The position numbers were made by a program, and so were the translations under genes. Under the pieces are notes generated by a model, which was not told where the DNA came from, searched no databases, and worked only from the letters and a program-made list of their open reading frames with translations. Positions 14,790 to 24,339 of a stretch of 27,370 nt of DNA are shown here, piece by piece. This DNA comes from Fidelibacterota bacterium (GTDB lineage Bacteria; Fidelibacterota; UBA2242). Numbering within the stretch: the first letter of the stretch is position 1; the number at the start of each line of letters is the position of its first letter. The stretch spans positions 1 to 27,370 of the forward strand of contig JALOAB010000008.1 in the NCBI GenBank assembly GCA_023229045.1, written 5' to 3'.

Positions 14790-14993
14790 CTGATGCGAAT
14801 TAGTGAGACATGGGATTCAGTATCAAGGCAAAAATCCTGTTTGGAAAAGCGGTGGATTACTGGGGTTATATAGGATCAAATACAGGGCGAGGTTGTTTTT
14901 TAATCTTTTAATGATTAAAATAAAATCGTTCTTTGATTGATTCGCGAGGCTTTACCCAACCAGAGACAAAGAAAAAAATGAGGACGTGGGGTT

Positions 14994-17900
14994 ATGAATA
15001 GAATATCTCATCTTTTTAAAACGGCGTCATTTTCACTGTTAAGCGGGGCTGGTAAGAGTTTCATAAGTAAGACATTAGTCTTCGGGGGATTGATCATTAG
15101 CCTGACAGCCCAACCACTTTTCGCCAGAGGAACAATTAGAGGCAGAGTATTCGACAAGAATACCAAAGATGCGTTATCATTTGCAAACATAGTTATCAAA
15201 GGCACCAGCATCGGCACGGCGGCGGATGCGGATGGAATGTACTCAATTTCGAATGCACCCGATGGTCCACAGACCGTCGTAGTTACATACATCGGATATT
15301 TACCTCTCAACGTGGATGTAAATATTCCACTGGGCGGTACTATCCGCCGAGATTTCGGGCTCGAGCCGGAGGTTTTACAAGGTCGGGAAGTAATCGTAAC
15401 CGCCCAGGCTTTGGGACAAATGCAGGCGATCAACCAACAGTTAGCCTCTGATAAAATTTCCAGTATCGTCTCCGAAGCGCGTATTCAGGAATTGCCGGAT
15501 TTCAACGCCGCCCAGGCTCTCAGTCGCCTGCCAGGCGTATCGACTCTGGAAAGTTCCGGTGAAGCCAATAAGGTGGTCATCCGCGGCCTTGCACCGCAAT
15601 ATAATGCGGTTTCAGTCGAGGGCGTTAAACTATCCTCGACCGGTAGTACCCAGATGGGAGTATCTGCTCTATCTAATACGTCAGGCAGTATTTCGAATGA
15701 TCGCAGTGTTGATCTTTCGATGATTTCGCCGTATATGATTAAGTCTATCTCGGTTTTTAAATCGCTCACTCCGGATATGAACGCCAATTCGATCGGCGGC
15801 TCAGTAAACATGGAATTAAGAGAAGCTCCGTCACAATTGCATTATGATCTTATGTGGCAATCCGGATACACAGCCAAAACTGGAAATTTCGGAAATTATC
15901 GAGCGGTAGGATCGATTAGCCAGCGGTTTTTTAATGACAATTTGGGAGCGTATATTCTGGTGAATGCTGAAAAATATGACCGCGATGCCGATAATATGAA
16001 TTCCGTATATGATATTACAGAAAAACGGCCAGATACGACCGGGTTTCGACCAGTTATAGTAAATAACACTACGCTGAATAGACATGTCGAAACACGGCAA
16101 CGCTATGGCGGCAATCTAATCATTGATTATAAACTACCGAACGGATCGATTAAATCTGTTAACATGCTAACTAGACTTGTTTCGGATTTTACTGATATAA
16201 ATACCGTCTTACATTATGCTGACGGATTGATCTATTTTAATTATCGTAATGGAGTGAATACCACAGATTTAATTGTTAACTCAATTAGCTTTGATTATGA
16301 CTTCAGATGGGTAAAAATGGATCTGAAATATGCTCGGACATCATCAAAGAATAATTTACCGGAATCGCCATATCTGCAGTTCAAATCACCTGGTACAGCA
16401 GTCAGTACGAATATCCCACCGAATACAAAGCCTGAGGACTTACTAGATTCAAATGTCGTTAATACAAAAGTCGTTAATTATCCGATATATGATCAAATTC
16501 AGCTGGATAATATTAATCTATTTAGTTCTCTTTATAAAGAAAGCAAAGACCAGCTAACTTTAGATTTTAAAGTGCCATACAGCTTTGGAAGAAACCTATT
16601 AGGATATATAAAAATAGGTGGTCAGTATTATAATCAGGATAACAGTAATGACCAAAAGACGCCTTATGCTCAACTTCGGAGCGGGAATGATTTCACAGAT
16701 GCATTAATCGATGATCTTGAAAGAGAATTTGGGATTGAATATGATCCGAATTTTAAATTTACCGGCTCCAATTTTATCGGTGATTCTCACTATACGCGCT
16801 CATTTTTAAAGAATGAGTTTGGGCAAATCTGGTATGCGTGTGATCCGAATATGCCGACAGCGATGGCGAACTATTTAGCCAGTTCACCGCAATGGACGGG
16901 GCAATCTTTTGGGCAACTGAGCGGGGGTTGGTTCAATGGACCATTTCAAAGACTGGCCAATACTTATTATTATGAGGAAAAGTATTATGCTGGATATGTC
17001 ATGTCAGAATTGACGTATCGTAATATTATGGTCGTTGGTGGAGCCAGATATGAAAAAATGGAATCGAAATATACTGCCTACAATATGTACGACCAGCGCG
17101 AACCGACCTCCCAGCAAATTGACACGGTTACGACCAGACCTACAAATGAATTTATTCTACCAATGGTGCAGACAAAATACAGTCCCTCAAAGTGGATGGA
17201 TATCCGTTATGCGTATACTCAAACGCTTGCCAGACCTGATTATCACCAACTGTCACCAAAAGTTACATATAATAATCCCAGGACAAGCATCAATGCCGGC
17301 AATCCAGATTTAGTACCGGCCCAAGCTTATAATCATGATTTCAATCTAACATTCCATGGTAATAAAATAGGTCTTTTTTCTGTCGGATTATTTTATAAAG
17401 AAGTCAAGAATTTTACATACTCATCAAGTTATAAAATGTATGATTCCACATTTTATGATGGTCTTAAATCACGCCACGACGAAGATTTGAATATTTTGAG
17501 TTATAAACCCGATTTAGGGGGGACTTTACATACCTATGTAAACAGTCTCTTTCCAGCCTATGTCAAAGGACTGGAATTTGATTTACAGACCAGATTATGG
17601 TATCTCCCGAAAGGGCTGGACGGTATAATTCTTGGAATAAATTATACGATGATAGAGTCGGAAGCTACTTATCCAATATACGATGATACAACGGTTTATC
17701 CTCCAAGACCGCTACCTCGTATATCATATGTAACTTATACAACTCGTAAAGGACGGTTAATTTACCAGCCGAACGATGTGGTGAATGCCTATATCGGATA
17801 TGAAATTAAAGGTTTTTCTGCCCGCATTTCATTTTTATTTCAGGGAAATTCGGTTAGTCGGATCGGAGCTTTCCCCGAGCAGGATGGATACACTAAGGAC

Positions 17901-18080
17901 TATTTCAGGCTGGATGCTTCGGTACGGCAAAAGCTACCCTTTTTCGGATCTGAAATTTATTTGGATATAATCAATATCAATAACGAAATCAACTCTTCAG
18001 CACAGACGACAATTGACGGATTCACAAATATTAAGAATTACGGAACCACGGCAAATCTTGGGATCAGATTAAGGCTTTAG
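14994..18080 (+). CDS. TonB-dependent outer-membrane receptor
   Basis: A 1028-residue importer of the TonB-Xanth-Caul type. The long signal peptide ends near QPLFA (residue about 44). A carboxypeptidase-regulatory-like beta domain (about 47-135, GTIRGRVFDKNTKDALSFANIVIKG.. in short pieces) precedes the plug (about 155-275; IQELPDFNAAQALSRLPGV, VVIRGLAPQYNAVSVEG, NSIGGSVNMELR). The 22-strand barrel fills the rest, including the QTLARPDYHQLSP and AGNPDLVPAQAYNHDF signatures, and ends in LGIRLRL. It would bind glycan fragments outside and bring them in with energy from TonB/ExbBD, which is not in this window. No SusD-like partner follows, unlike Bacteroides loci. It is the first gene of the cluster and is controlled from the palindrome-rich region upstream. 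Confidence 0.9.
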   Translation: MNRISHLFKTASFSLLSGAGKSFISKTLVFGGLIISLTAQPLFARGTIRGRVFDKNTKDALSFANIVIKGTSIGTAADADGMYSISNAPDGPQTVVVTYIGYLPLNVDVNIPLGGTIRRDFGLEPEVLQGREVIVTAQALGQMQAINQQLASDKISSIVSEARIQELPDFNAAQALSRLPGVSTLESSGEANKVVIRGLAPQYNAVSVEGVKLSSTGSTQMGVSALSNTSGSISNDRSVDLSMISPYMIKSISVFKSLTPDMNANSIGGSVNMELREAPSQLHYDLMWQSGYTAKTGNFGNYRAVGSISQRFFNDNLGAYILVNAEKYDRDADNMNSVYDITEKRPDTTGFRPVIVNNTTLNRHVETRQRYGGNLIIDYKLPNGSIKSVNMLTRLVSDFTDINTVLHYADGLIYFNYRNGVNTTDLIVNSISFDYDFRWVKMDLKYARTSSKNNLPESPYLQFKSPGTAVSTNIPPNTKPEDLLDSNVVNTKVVNYPIYDQIQLDNINLFSSLYKESKDQLTLDFKVPYSFGRNLLGYIKIGGQYYNQDNSNDQKTPYAQLRSGNDFTDALIDDLEREFGIEYDPNFKFTGSNFIGDSHYTRSFLKNEFGQIWYACDPNMPTAMANYLASSPQWTGQSFGQLSGGWFNGPFQRLANTYYYEEKYYAGYVMSELTYRNIMVVGGARYEKMESKYTAYNMYDQREPTSQQIDTVTTRPTNEFILPMVQTKYSPSKWMDIRYAYTQTLARPDYHQLSPKVTYNNPRTSINAGNPDLVPAQAYNHDFNLTFHGNKIGLFSVGLFYKEVKNFTYSSSYKMYDSTFYDGLKSRHDEDLNILSYKPDLGGTLHTYVNSLFPAYVKGLEFDLQTRLWYLPKGLDGIILGINYTMIESEATYPIYDDTTVYPPRPLPRISYVTYTTRKGRLIYQPNDVVNAYIGYEIKGFSARISFLFQGNSVSRIGAFPEQDGYTKDYFRLDASVRQKLPFFGSEIYLDIININNEINSSAQTTIDGFTNIKNYGTTANLGIRLRL

Positions 18081-18144
18081 CCGAAGTAATTATGAATATT
18101 AAAAAAGAAAAATTGTGAAGTAAAAATTTAAGGAGATTACAATT

Positions 18145-20079
18145 ATGAAACGATTGTTATTAGTGTCTTTTTGTTTTTTAATCCTTGTCGTATCGCTATC
18201 AGCCAAAGATACTACCGATGTCTTAGGGATTTATAGCCCAGGCGGTGGTGCAGAAGGTAGTCTGAATGATGCGATCCAGAGTGCGATCGATAACGGTACG
18301 CTGTCCAATACCGTTTTCAGGCTCAAAGCCTACGACTATTACGTCCTGACTGGTACGATTAAAGTCCCGGTCGATAATACTCTCGAAATCGTTGGTGAGC
18401 CGATTGGAAACGTTCAAGATTGCGCTCCACCTCAAATAGTATGGACAAACAGCGATGCCGTAGATAAAGATTTCTTGATCGCGGTTTATGGAGACCTGTA
18501 TATGAAAAACGTTTGGGTCAGATTTGCCGATGCCGCCGGTGTTCAGACTGGTACTCCGATTGTGTTTGACGGCGATACCTTGGGTGTCTCGGACGATTCA
18601 ACGGAGATCGGTTATTTTGAAAATTGCATTTTTGAATGGATGCCTTGCCCCAGGGTAACTTCTTCAGGGGCAATCTGCGTCAGAAGTAAACATTTTAATG
18701 GTACTTTTAAAAACTGTTATTTCCGCAACTGTGTAGACAAGCATTTTATGTACTACGGTCGGGCGGTTTCTTTCCCGTTCGATGTATCCGGTTACCACAC
18801 AGAAAACATCACTTTTGAAAACTGCACGTTTGCTAATATGGGCTATGTCCTGATGCAGGAGGGTACTAATTGGAGTGAAAACGTGCACTTCAATCATTGT
18901 ACTTTTTACAATGTAGTAATGTTTTCGCTTGAAAGCGGCTGGTGGTTGAAACTAAATGTAACTAACTCCCTGTTTGTCAACGCCTTTATGATGGGTTTTC
19001 AACCCGCTCAGGGAACCAATCCGGCCAGTGCGACAGTTACGATAACGCCTGCTGATTCAATCAGATTTGTTACATTTACCGATCAGGAACGTCGGATTCT
19101 GTTTGCTCATAATGCCTATTATATCGATGATTGGCTGGTGGATTGGATGCACGGCGGTTGGGAATTTTATAATGAGAATGATCCTGATTCAGTCAAGCGT
19201 TGGCGGCCGAAATTGAGTCTCACAGGTACTCTCGGCTGCCCTTATAGCCAGGGACAGTACAATCAGCGTCTGTTTGATATGATTCCATATCCGCGTCCGA
19301 TGCTCGATAGTGCGACAACCAATTATTTTGACTCGACCTACGTTGATGAAACGACTGATGAGACCAAAAAAGCCTTTCCGTATATGAATAAAGCCGCATT
19401 ATATGATATATATAGTCTTAAACGGGCTGGTCTGGCTGATACATTGAATCCTGGCTTAATTGTAGCGCCTCTTAATTTAGACCTTCTCAAATGGTGGCTG
19501 AATGAGAAATGGGGTACGGCTCAGGATACAATGTGGGCTTATGATGTTCAAGCCGGGGAAGATCAGGTATGGCCGCTGCCCGAAAATTTAGCCTATACCA
19601 ATGCCACTTTATCAACCGCCGGAATGGGTGGCTTTCCGCTGGGTGATCTGTATAATTGGTGGAATCCGGCTATCAGGGAAGGCGCGACAGATCACTATAC
19701 TGCCTGGTTAGCTCAGGCTGATCTTGAAAGAGCCAAAATTGCCGAATGGCTGGAAACCGGTAAGCATCCTGATAGCCCGGATGTTGCTATCAAGCCGCCA
19801 AAAACCGGCCAACCTTTTAAATTCACCTTAAATCAGAATTACCCGAATCCCTTTAATCCGACTACTCAGATTAGATATACGGTTCCCAGGGAAGCCCGAA
19901 TATCTCTGAAAGTCTACAACACTCTCGGGCAGGAAGTTGCAACATTGTATGATGGTATTCGACCGGCCGGTGATTATGTGACTACCTTTGATGCCGCCGG
20001 TCTGGCTGGTGGTATCTACTTCTACAACTTGAAGTCGGAAGGGATCAATATTACAAAGAAATTAGTACTTATTAAATGA
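18145..20079 (+). CDS. T9SS-secreted beta-helix protein (pectate-lyase-like fold)
   Basis: A 644-residue secreted protein. Residues 1-20 are a signal peptide (ending VVSLSAKD). Residues about 100-290 repeat short strands with Asn/Cys ladders typical of right-handed parallel beta helices (IGYFENCIFEW, GTFKNCYFRNC, ITFENCTFANM, VHFNHCTFYN, LNVTNSLFVNA), the fold of pectate lyases and other polysaccharide lyases. No catalytic residues can be named. The last 80 residues (from about 562) are a type A T9SS sorting domain: FTLNQNYPNPFNP, YNTLGQEVATL, AGLAGGIYFYNL and KKLVLIK. ATG 18145 has AAGGAG nine bases upstream. It is 64 bases after the TonB receptor, so probably one transcript. It may bind or cleave the same glycan. 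Confidence 0.85.
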   Translation: MKRLLLVSFCFLILVVSLSAKDTTDVLGIYSPGGGAEGSLNDAIQSAIDNGTLSNTVFRLKAYDYYVLTGTIKVPVDNTLEIVGEPIGNVQDCAPPQIVWTNSDAVDKDFLIAVYGDLYMKNVWVRFADAAGVQTGTPIVFDGDTLGVSDDSTEIGYFENCIFEWMPCPRVTSSGAICVRSKHFNGTFKNCYFRNCVDKHFMYYGRAVSFPFDVSGYHTENITFENCTFANMGYVLMQEGTNWSENVHFNHCTFYNVVMFSLESGWWLKLNVTNSLFVNAFMMGFQPAQGTNPASATVTITPADSIRFVTFTDQERRILFAHNAYYIDDWLVDWMHGGWEFYNENDPDSVKRWRPKLSLTGTLGCPYSQGQYNQRLFDMIPYPRPMLDSATTNYFDSTYVDETTDETKKAFPYMNKAALYDIYSLKRAGLADTLNPGLIVAPLNLDLLKWWLNEKWGTAQDTMWAYDVQAGEDQVWPLPENLAYTNATLSTAGMGGFPLGDLYNWWNPAIREGATDHYTAWLAQADLERAKIAEWLETGKHPDSPDVAIKPPKTGQPFKFTLNQNYPNPFNPTTQIRYTVPREARISLKVYNTLGQEVATLYDGIRPAGDYVTTFDAAGLAGGIYFYNLKSEGINITKKLVLIK

Positions 20080-20118
20080 TTAAAATATTTAGAATATTTA
20101 GGTAAAGTAGTGATAAAC

Positions 20119-20241
20119 ATGAATGAAATTAGAAAAGGAGGTGAGTCTAAAGAGAACATTTTACTACAGTACAGCTGTAGAAATGATGGCAGATTTGTTA
20201 TTTTTTATATTGAAACAACGAAAGGAGAAGTGAAACAATGA
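20119..20241 (+). CDS. Possible 40-residue leader ORF
   Basis: A frame from ATG 20119 encodes MNEIRKGGESKENILLQYSC and 20 further residues, ending TKGEVKQ. Its TGA overlaps the ATG of the four-repeat protein gene as ATGA (20238-20241), the arrangement used for translational coupling. Upstream GGTAAAG is a weak ribosome site. A strong AAAAGGAGGTGA (20134-20145) lies inside and may be the relic of a start. The region also holds a small palindrome (TACAGCTGTA, 20170-20179). It is as likely to be untranslated leader. Confidence 0.25.
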   Translation: MNEIRKGGESKENILLQYSCRNDGRFVIFYIETTKGEVKQ

Positions 20242-23200
20242 GAAAGGAAGTTAATGCGTTTTTTACAGTGCTTATAGCACTGATGGTACTCGGTGGAGTG
20301 ACGGTACAGGCGCAGGTAATTGACTTTGAGGACATGACTATCGGTGATCCAATTGATGCTATCGGTTGGGGCACTCAGGTAGCCGAAGTAGCTGATGATC
20401 CGGTATCCTCGGGTAATAAGGTCCTAAAGTTCACGCCGAATAATTACAATTCGGCCCCGGTGCTTGAGTTTACTCTACCGGCAGGTAAGACGTTGGCGGA
20501 TTATCCTCAGTTTAAGTTCAAAGCCTATTTTCAGCAGGGTGATGTCGGCTGGAAAGACATCAAAGTGGAAGCGTATCAGGCGATGCCTACCGCCCAGTTT
20601 GCAAATGTGGCCGAGAATGCGATCGGCACTTGGAACCGCGCCAGCGGCGCCTCGACTGCCTGGGAAGATATCACTATTGATATTACCGGGAGTGCCGAGA
20701 TGACAGGAACCGTCTATATTGCCTTCGGGATCAACTGCGCCGCGACTGGTGATCAGGGCGGCTCAGGATTGACCACCATCTGGTATGCTGATAATGTCGA
20801 TCTGGGTATTGAACCACCCCCAGTTGTAGGTCCTCTCACGACTTGGGGATTCATTAACGGAAGAATCGGGGGTTGGAAAATAGCGGTTGGTGAAGCTGGA
20901 AATGCCAATATAACCGGCGACGGTCCGCCCAGTGGTTGGGCGGCTATCCGTGGCGCTTTACCTGATACTCTTGAGGCTACCACCACCGATGCGGTTGTTG
21001 TCACGGGGCAAATCGAATTTACCGGTGATGATCTGGACACCTGGGGACCATTGCGTTACGGATTATTTTACCATGATAGCGCCGCTACGGTCCTGTACGC
21101 AGGAACCGATTCAGCCCGCTGGGGTGGAAAAGAAGCCGGTGCCTACGGCTATATGTTCAGTCCTAACAGTGGTACGAACGACAAACAGAGCGGTCAGGGC
21201 GGTAACGGCACTCAATGGGCGATAAAAGGTGGCAGTCCGCTGAGCACCTGGAGTGGCGGCACTATGACTATGGGTGACATCAATCCAGCTCCGGCACGCG
21301 CCAAGATCACTCAAGGTATTTATGATTTTGCATTTTCAGTAAAGGATCTGGGCGATAGTACCAATGAAGTCAGATTCTATATGGTAAAACAGGACAACAG
21401 CTATTGGTTCGGCGGTACCGTGATTGATACCGGATATGTTACGACGAAATTCAATGGCATCGTTTTTGGAAAAAATGGTGGTAATGGTGCTGAAAACACA
21501 ACTATTACCGGTGTTCTCCTGACCAATGTCAACGCTTATCTCGGTGCACCGATCGCTGTTCCCGAGAAGCCCTGGTCACCCTATTATATTGATGCTTGGG
21601 GCACTATGGGTGGTCGCTGGGGCAACTGGCGACTACAGAAGGGCGACTTCGTCGGCGATGTCTCAATGTTTGGCGATGGTCCGCCCACCGGCAGTTGGGC
21701 AAGCGTCCGTGGAGCATTTCTTGAACCGCTGGAAATCAAGACTAGTAAAGCGGTTATTGTCCGCGGTTCGATCGAATTTGTTGGCGACGGTCTGGATACC
21801 TGGGGACCATTACGCTATGGTTTCTTCTATCATGACAGTGCCGGTGCGCTTCAGATAGATTCGACTCAGGCGGTTGCCGGTGTTGATACGACCTACTATA
21901 ACCTGGCCTGGAGTGGTAAAGAGAATCTTGCTCATGGTTATATGTTCTCACCCCAAAGCGGCACGAACGATCTGCAAAGCGGTCAGGGTGGTAACGGCAC
22001 CCAATGGGCGGTCAACGGCGGCAGTCCGGTAAGCACTTGGAGCGGCGGCACAATGACCATGGGTGTTGTCATGCCACAGCCGGCACGCGCTAAAATCACC
22101 CAGGGCACTTATGATTTTGCCATGTCGGTACAGGATCTCGGAGATGGTACCAATGAAGTCCGCTGGTATTTTCAGAAAAGATATACAGGTGAACAGACCA
22201 GCTACTGGTTCGGTGGAACGGCTATAGACACTGGTAAAGTCACAGATAAGATTAACGGTATTTACTTTGCCAAGAATCCCGGCAATGGCGCTGAGAATAC
22301 GACCCTCACCGCCTTCAATCTGATGGAAGTGGAAGTCGACTATGGTAATCCAATTATTGTAACTCCAAAACCCTGGCAACCTTACTATATAAGTGATTGG
22401 GGAACTGCTCCCGGACGTTGGGGTGGCTGGAGAATGCAGGTTGGCGAATTTGTCGGCGATGTTTCAATGTCCGGTACGCCGGCGCGCACTAACTGGGCGG
22501 CTGTTCGCGGTGGTTTTGTAGAACCGGTGGAATTTACTACCGAAAAAGCAGTCATCGTCAGCGGTAGCATGGAAGTTGTCGGAGACGATATTAATGTATG
22601 GGCTCCGATCCGCTACGGATTCTTCTATCATGACAGTATCGGTGTGTTACAGATCGACTCAACTCAGGCAATCGCCGGAGAAGATACGACTTATTACAAC
22701 GTCACCTGGAGTGGTAAAGAAAACTACGCCCATGGCTATATGTTCAGCCCCAACAGCGGTACAAATGACCGGCAGAGCGGTCAGGGCGGAAACGGCACTC
22801 AATGGTCGGTCAACGGCGGCAGCTGGGTCAGCACCTGGAGTGGCGGTACTATGACTAGGGGAGACGTCATGCATGCTCCCGCCCGTGCTATCATCACGCA
22901 AGGCATCTACAATTTCAAAATGTCAGTCCATAAACTACCTAACGGCAGTAATCAAGTCCGCTATTATTTCGAGAAACAGTTTACCGGTGAGCAAACCACT
23001 TACTGGATTGGCGCCATATTCGAAGATCCAGAGGCTGTAACGGATAAAATAAACGGTTTCTGCCTGGGATTTGACAATAATATGGGTGATATCAACTGCA
23101 CTGGTTATAATCTGACGGAAGTTCAGGTTGACTACGGCGCTCCAATCACACTCACAGAAAAACCTTGGGTAGATTACTATATCGATAAATGGGGATTCAG

Positions 23201-24191
23201 TGGCGACAACCTCGGCGGTTGGGACCTGACCGAGGGTGAATTTGTCGGCGATGTATCCATTGGCGGCACATCCGCACCTACTGGTTGGTCGGCTATCCGG
23301 GGTGGTTTTCTGGAGCCGTTTGAACTATCCACAAAAGCTAACCGCGCATTGATAATCCGCGGACAAATCGAGCTGGTCGGTGGTGGCTTCCAGGATGTAG
23401 GTAGTATGCGCTATGGTTTATTCTACAGCGATAGCGCCGGTGCAGTCAGTGTTGATCCGGACCTGGATTCCAACTTAGTATGGAACGGAACAGACGGAGC
23501 TCATTCCGGTTATCTGTTTGTACCACCTAGTGGATCAAATATTGCCAGCTGGTCGAATGGCGAAGGGACCTGGGGTATCGTCGCCAATGATAAATGGTGG
23601 GATATCACTAGTAGTAATGGCATTACACTCGGTGCTCCGCTTCAGGATCCTGTTGAAGGTGTTGCTGGAGCTGGAACATACGATTTTGCCATTTCGATTA
23701 CTCCTCAATCAATCGGCAATATTGTAAAAGCAACTCTGTCAAAAACTGATGGAACATACTACTGGGCGGCAACTCATATTATTCCGGTGATGGCTCCTGC
23801 ACAAAAATTCAATAGCGTCGCTTTCGCGATCAATAATTCGACCACTACGCAATTGAATCTGATTGAGATTGAAGTAGCTCGTGGTGCTCACATTGATCGT
23901 ATTGAAGATGCTAATCCGGAATTGCCGAAGGTCTATGCTCTGAAGCAGAACTATCCGAATCCATTCAACCCGACGACTACTATTCGTTTCGATTTACCGA
24001 AGAATAGCGACGTTAATCTGGTTGTCTATGACTTAATGGGTCGGGAAGTAGCTAAGCTGGCCAATGGTCATATGAATGCCGGTTATTATACGATTAACTT
24101 CAATGCGGCAAATCTGCCTTCCGGAGTTTATATCTATAGACTCAAGGCTGGCAACTTTGTCAGTGTTAAAAAACTCATGCTTCTTAAATGA
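20238..24191 (+). CDS. T9SS-secreted protein with four large tandem repeats
   Basis: A 1317-residue secreted protein. Signal peptide 1-25 (GGVTVQAQV). Residues about 27-195 form a beta-sandwich domain (VIDFEDMTIGDPIDAIGWG, LPAGKTLADYPQFKF, DVGWKDIKVEAYQAMP, TIWYADNVDLG) like the accessory domain at the front of some GH10 xylanases of marine bacteria. Then four repeats of about 230-267 residues begin at W203, W454, W721 and W985; each has WG..GGW, a WAAIRGG-like strand, YGLFYHDSAG and, in the first three, SPNSGTND.QSGQGGNGTQW and STWSGGTMTMG. A type A T9SS tail closes it (from about 1230; ALKQNYPNPFNPTTTI, YDLMGREVAKL, LPSGVYIYRL, KKLMLLK). No catalytic pattern is recognised, so glycan binding or a surface scaffold is likely. 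AAAGGAG lies 10 bases before the ATG. Confidence 0.85.
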   Translation: MRKEVNAFFTVLIALMVLGGVTVQAQVIDFEDMTIGDPIDAIGWGTQVAEVADDPVSSGNKVLKFTPNNYNSAPVLEFTLPAGKTLADYPQFKFKAYFQQGDVGWKDIKVEAYQAMPTAQFANVAENAIGTWNRASGASTAWEDITIDITGSAEMTGTVYIAFGINCAATGDQGGSGLTTIWYADNVDLGIEPPPVVGPLTTWGFINGRIGGWKIAVGEAGNANITGDGPPSGWAAIRGALPDTLEATTTDAVVVTGQIEFTGDDLDTWGPLRYGLFYHDSAATVLYAGTDSARWGGKEAGAYGYMFSPNSGTNDKQSGQGGNGTQWAIKGGSPLSTWSGGTMTMGDINPAPARAKITQGIYDFAFSVKDLGDSTNEVRFYMVKQDNSYWFGGTVIDTGYVTTKFNGIVFGKNGGNGAENTTITGVLLTNVNAYLGAPIAVPEKPWSPYYIDAWGTMGGRWGNWRLQKGDFVGDVSMFGDGPPTGSWASVRGAFLEPLEIKTSKAVIVRGSIEFVGDGLDTWGPLRYGFFYHDSAGALQIDSTQAVAGVDTTYYNLAWSGKENLAHGYMFSPQSGTNDLQSGQGGNGTQWAVNGGSPVSTWSGGTMTMGVVMPQPARAKITQGTYDFAMSVQDLGDGTNEVRWYFQKRYTGEQTSYWFGGTAIDTGKVTDKINGIYFAKNPGNGAENTTLTAFNLMEVEVDYGNPIIVTPKPWQPYYISDWGTAPGRWGGWRMQVGEFVGDVSMSGTPARTNWAAVRGGFVEPVEFTTEKAVIVSGSMEVVGDDINVWAPIRYGFFYHDSIGVLQIDSTQAIAGEDTTYYNVTWSGKENYAHGYMFSPNSGTNDRQSGQGGNGTQWSVNGGSWVSTWSGGTMTRGDVMHAPARAIITQGIYNFKMSVHKLPNGSNQVRYYFEKQFTGEQTTYWIGAIFEDPEAVTDKINGFCLGFDNNMGDINCTGYNLTEVQVDYGAPITLTEKPWVDYYIDKWGFSGDNLGGWDLTEGEFVGDVSIGGTSAPTGWSAIRGGFLEPFELSTKANRALIIRGQIELVGGGFQDVGSMRYGLFYSDSAGAVSVDPDLDSNLVWNGTDGAHSGYLFVPPSGSNIASWSNGEGTWGIVANDKWWDITSSNGITLGAPLQDPVEGVAGAGTYDFAISITPQSIGNIVKATLSKTDGTYYWAATHIIPVMAPAQKFNSVAFAINNSTTTQLNLIEIEVARGAHIDRIEDANPELPKVYALKQNYPNPFNPTTTIRFDLPKNSDVNLVVYDLMGREVAKLANGHMNAGYYTINFNAANLPSGVYIYRLKAGNFVSVKKLMLLK
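20844..23880 (+). repeat. Four tandem coding repeats, about 0.7-0.8 kb each
   Basis: Repeat starts are at 20844, 21597, 22398 and 23190. Parts are almost identical at the DNA level, for example AGCGGTCAGGGCGGTAACGG near 21190 and close copies near 21977 and 22776, while the fourth unit has lost the SGQGGNGTQW part. This points to fairly recent internal duplication with drift in the last copy. Confidence 0.8.
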
Positions 24192-24222
24192 GCTAGCAGT
24201 TTTTTAAATATTTATCAAAACG

Positions 24223-24253
24223 ATCAGCCTGCCCGTTCTGCGGGCAGGCTGAT
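24223..24253 (+). terminator. Strong hairpin after the four-repeat gene
   Basis: A perfect 13-base stem ATCAGCCTGCCCG / CGGGCAGGCTGAT with loop TTCTG, about 30 bases after the stop. It can be extended outward by TATCAA/TTGATA with small bulges. There is no following T-run, so it may act as an mRNA 3'-end stabiliser rather than a classic terminator. It separates the secreted-protein genes from the glycosidase genes. Confidence 0.65.
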
Positions 24254-24339
24254 TCGTTGATAAACTAAGCGATTGTTATTTGAATGTTTCCCCAAAGTCA
24301 GAGTTAATGATATATTTACATTATAAGTTGAGTTTAACC

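Larger units (their letters stand above)
14496..14993. other. Divergent intergenic regulatory region (498 bases)
   Basis: No gene is seen. The stretch separates the minus-strand lipoprotein and the plus-strand TonB receptor and holds several symmetric words: CTGATT-ATC-AATCAG (14596-14610), GTCAA-GCT-TTGAC (14629-14641), a direct repeat TTATCCGTA (14664-14672 and 14685-14693), a promoter-like block (14757-14785) and TTTTAAT-G-ATTAAAA (14906-14920). The TonB gene start at 14994 has GTGGGG upstream. Confidence 0.6.
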
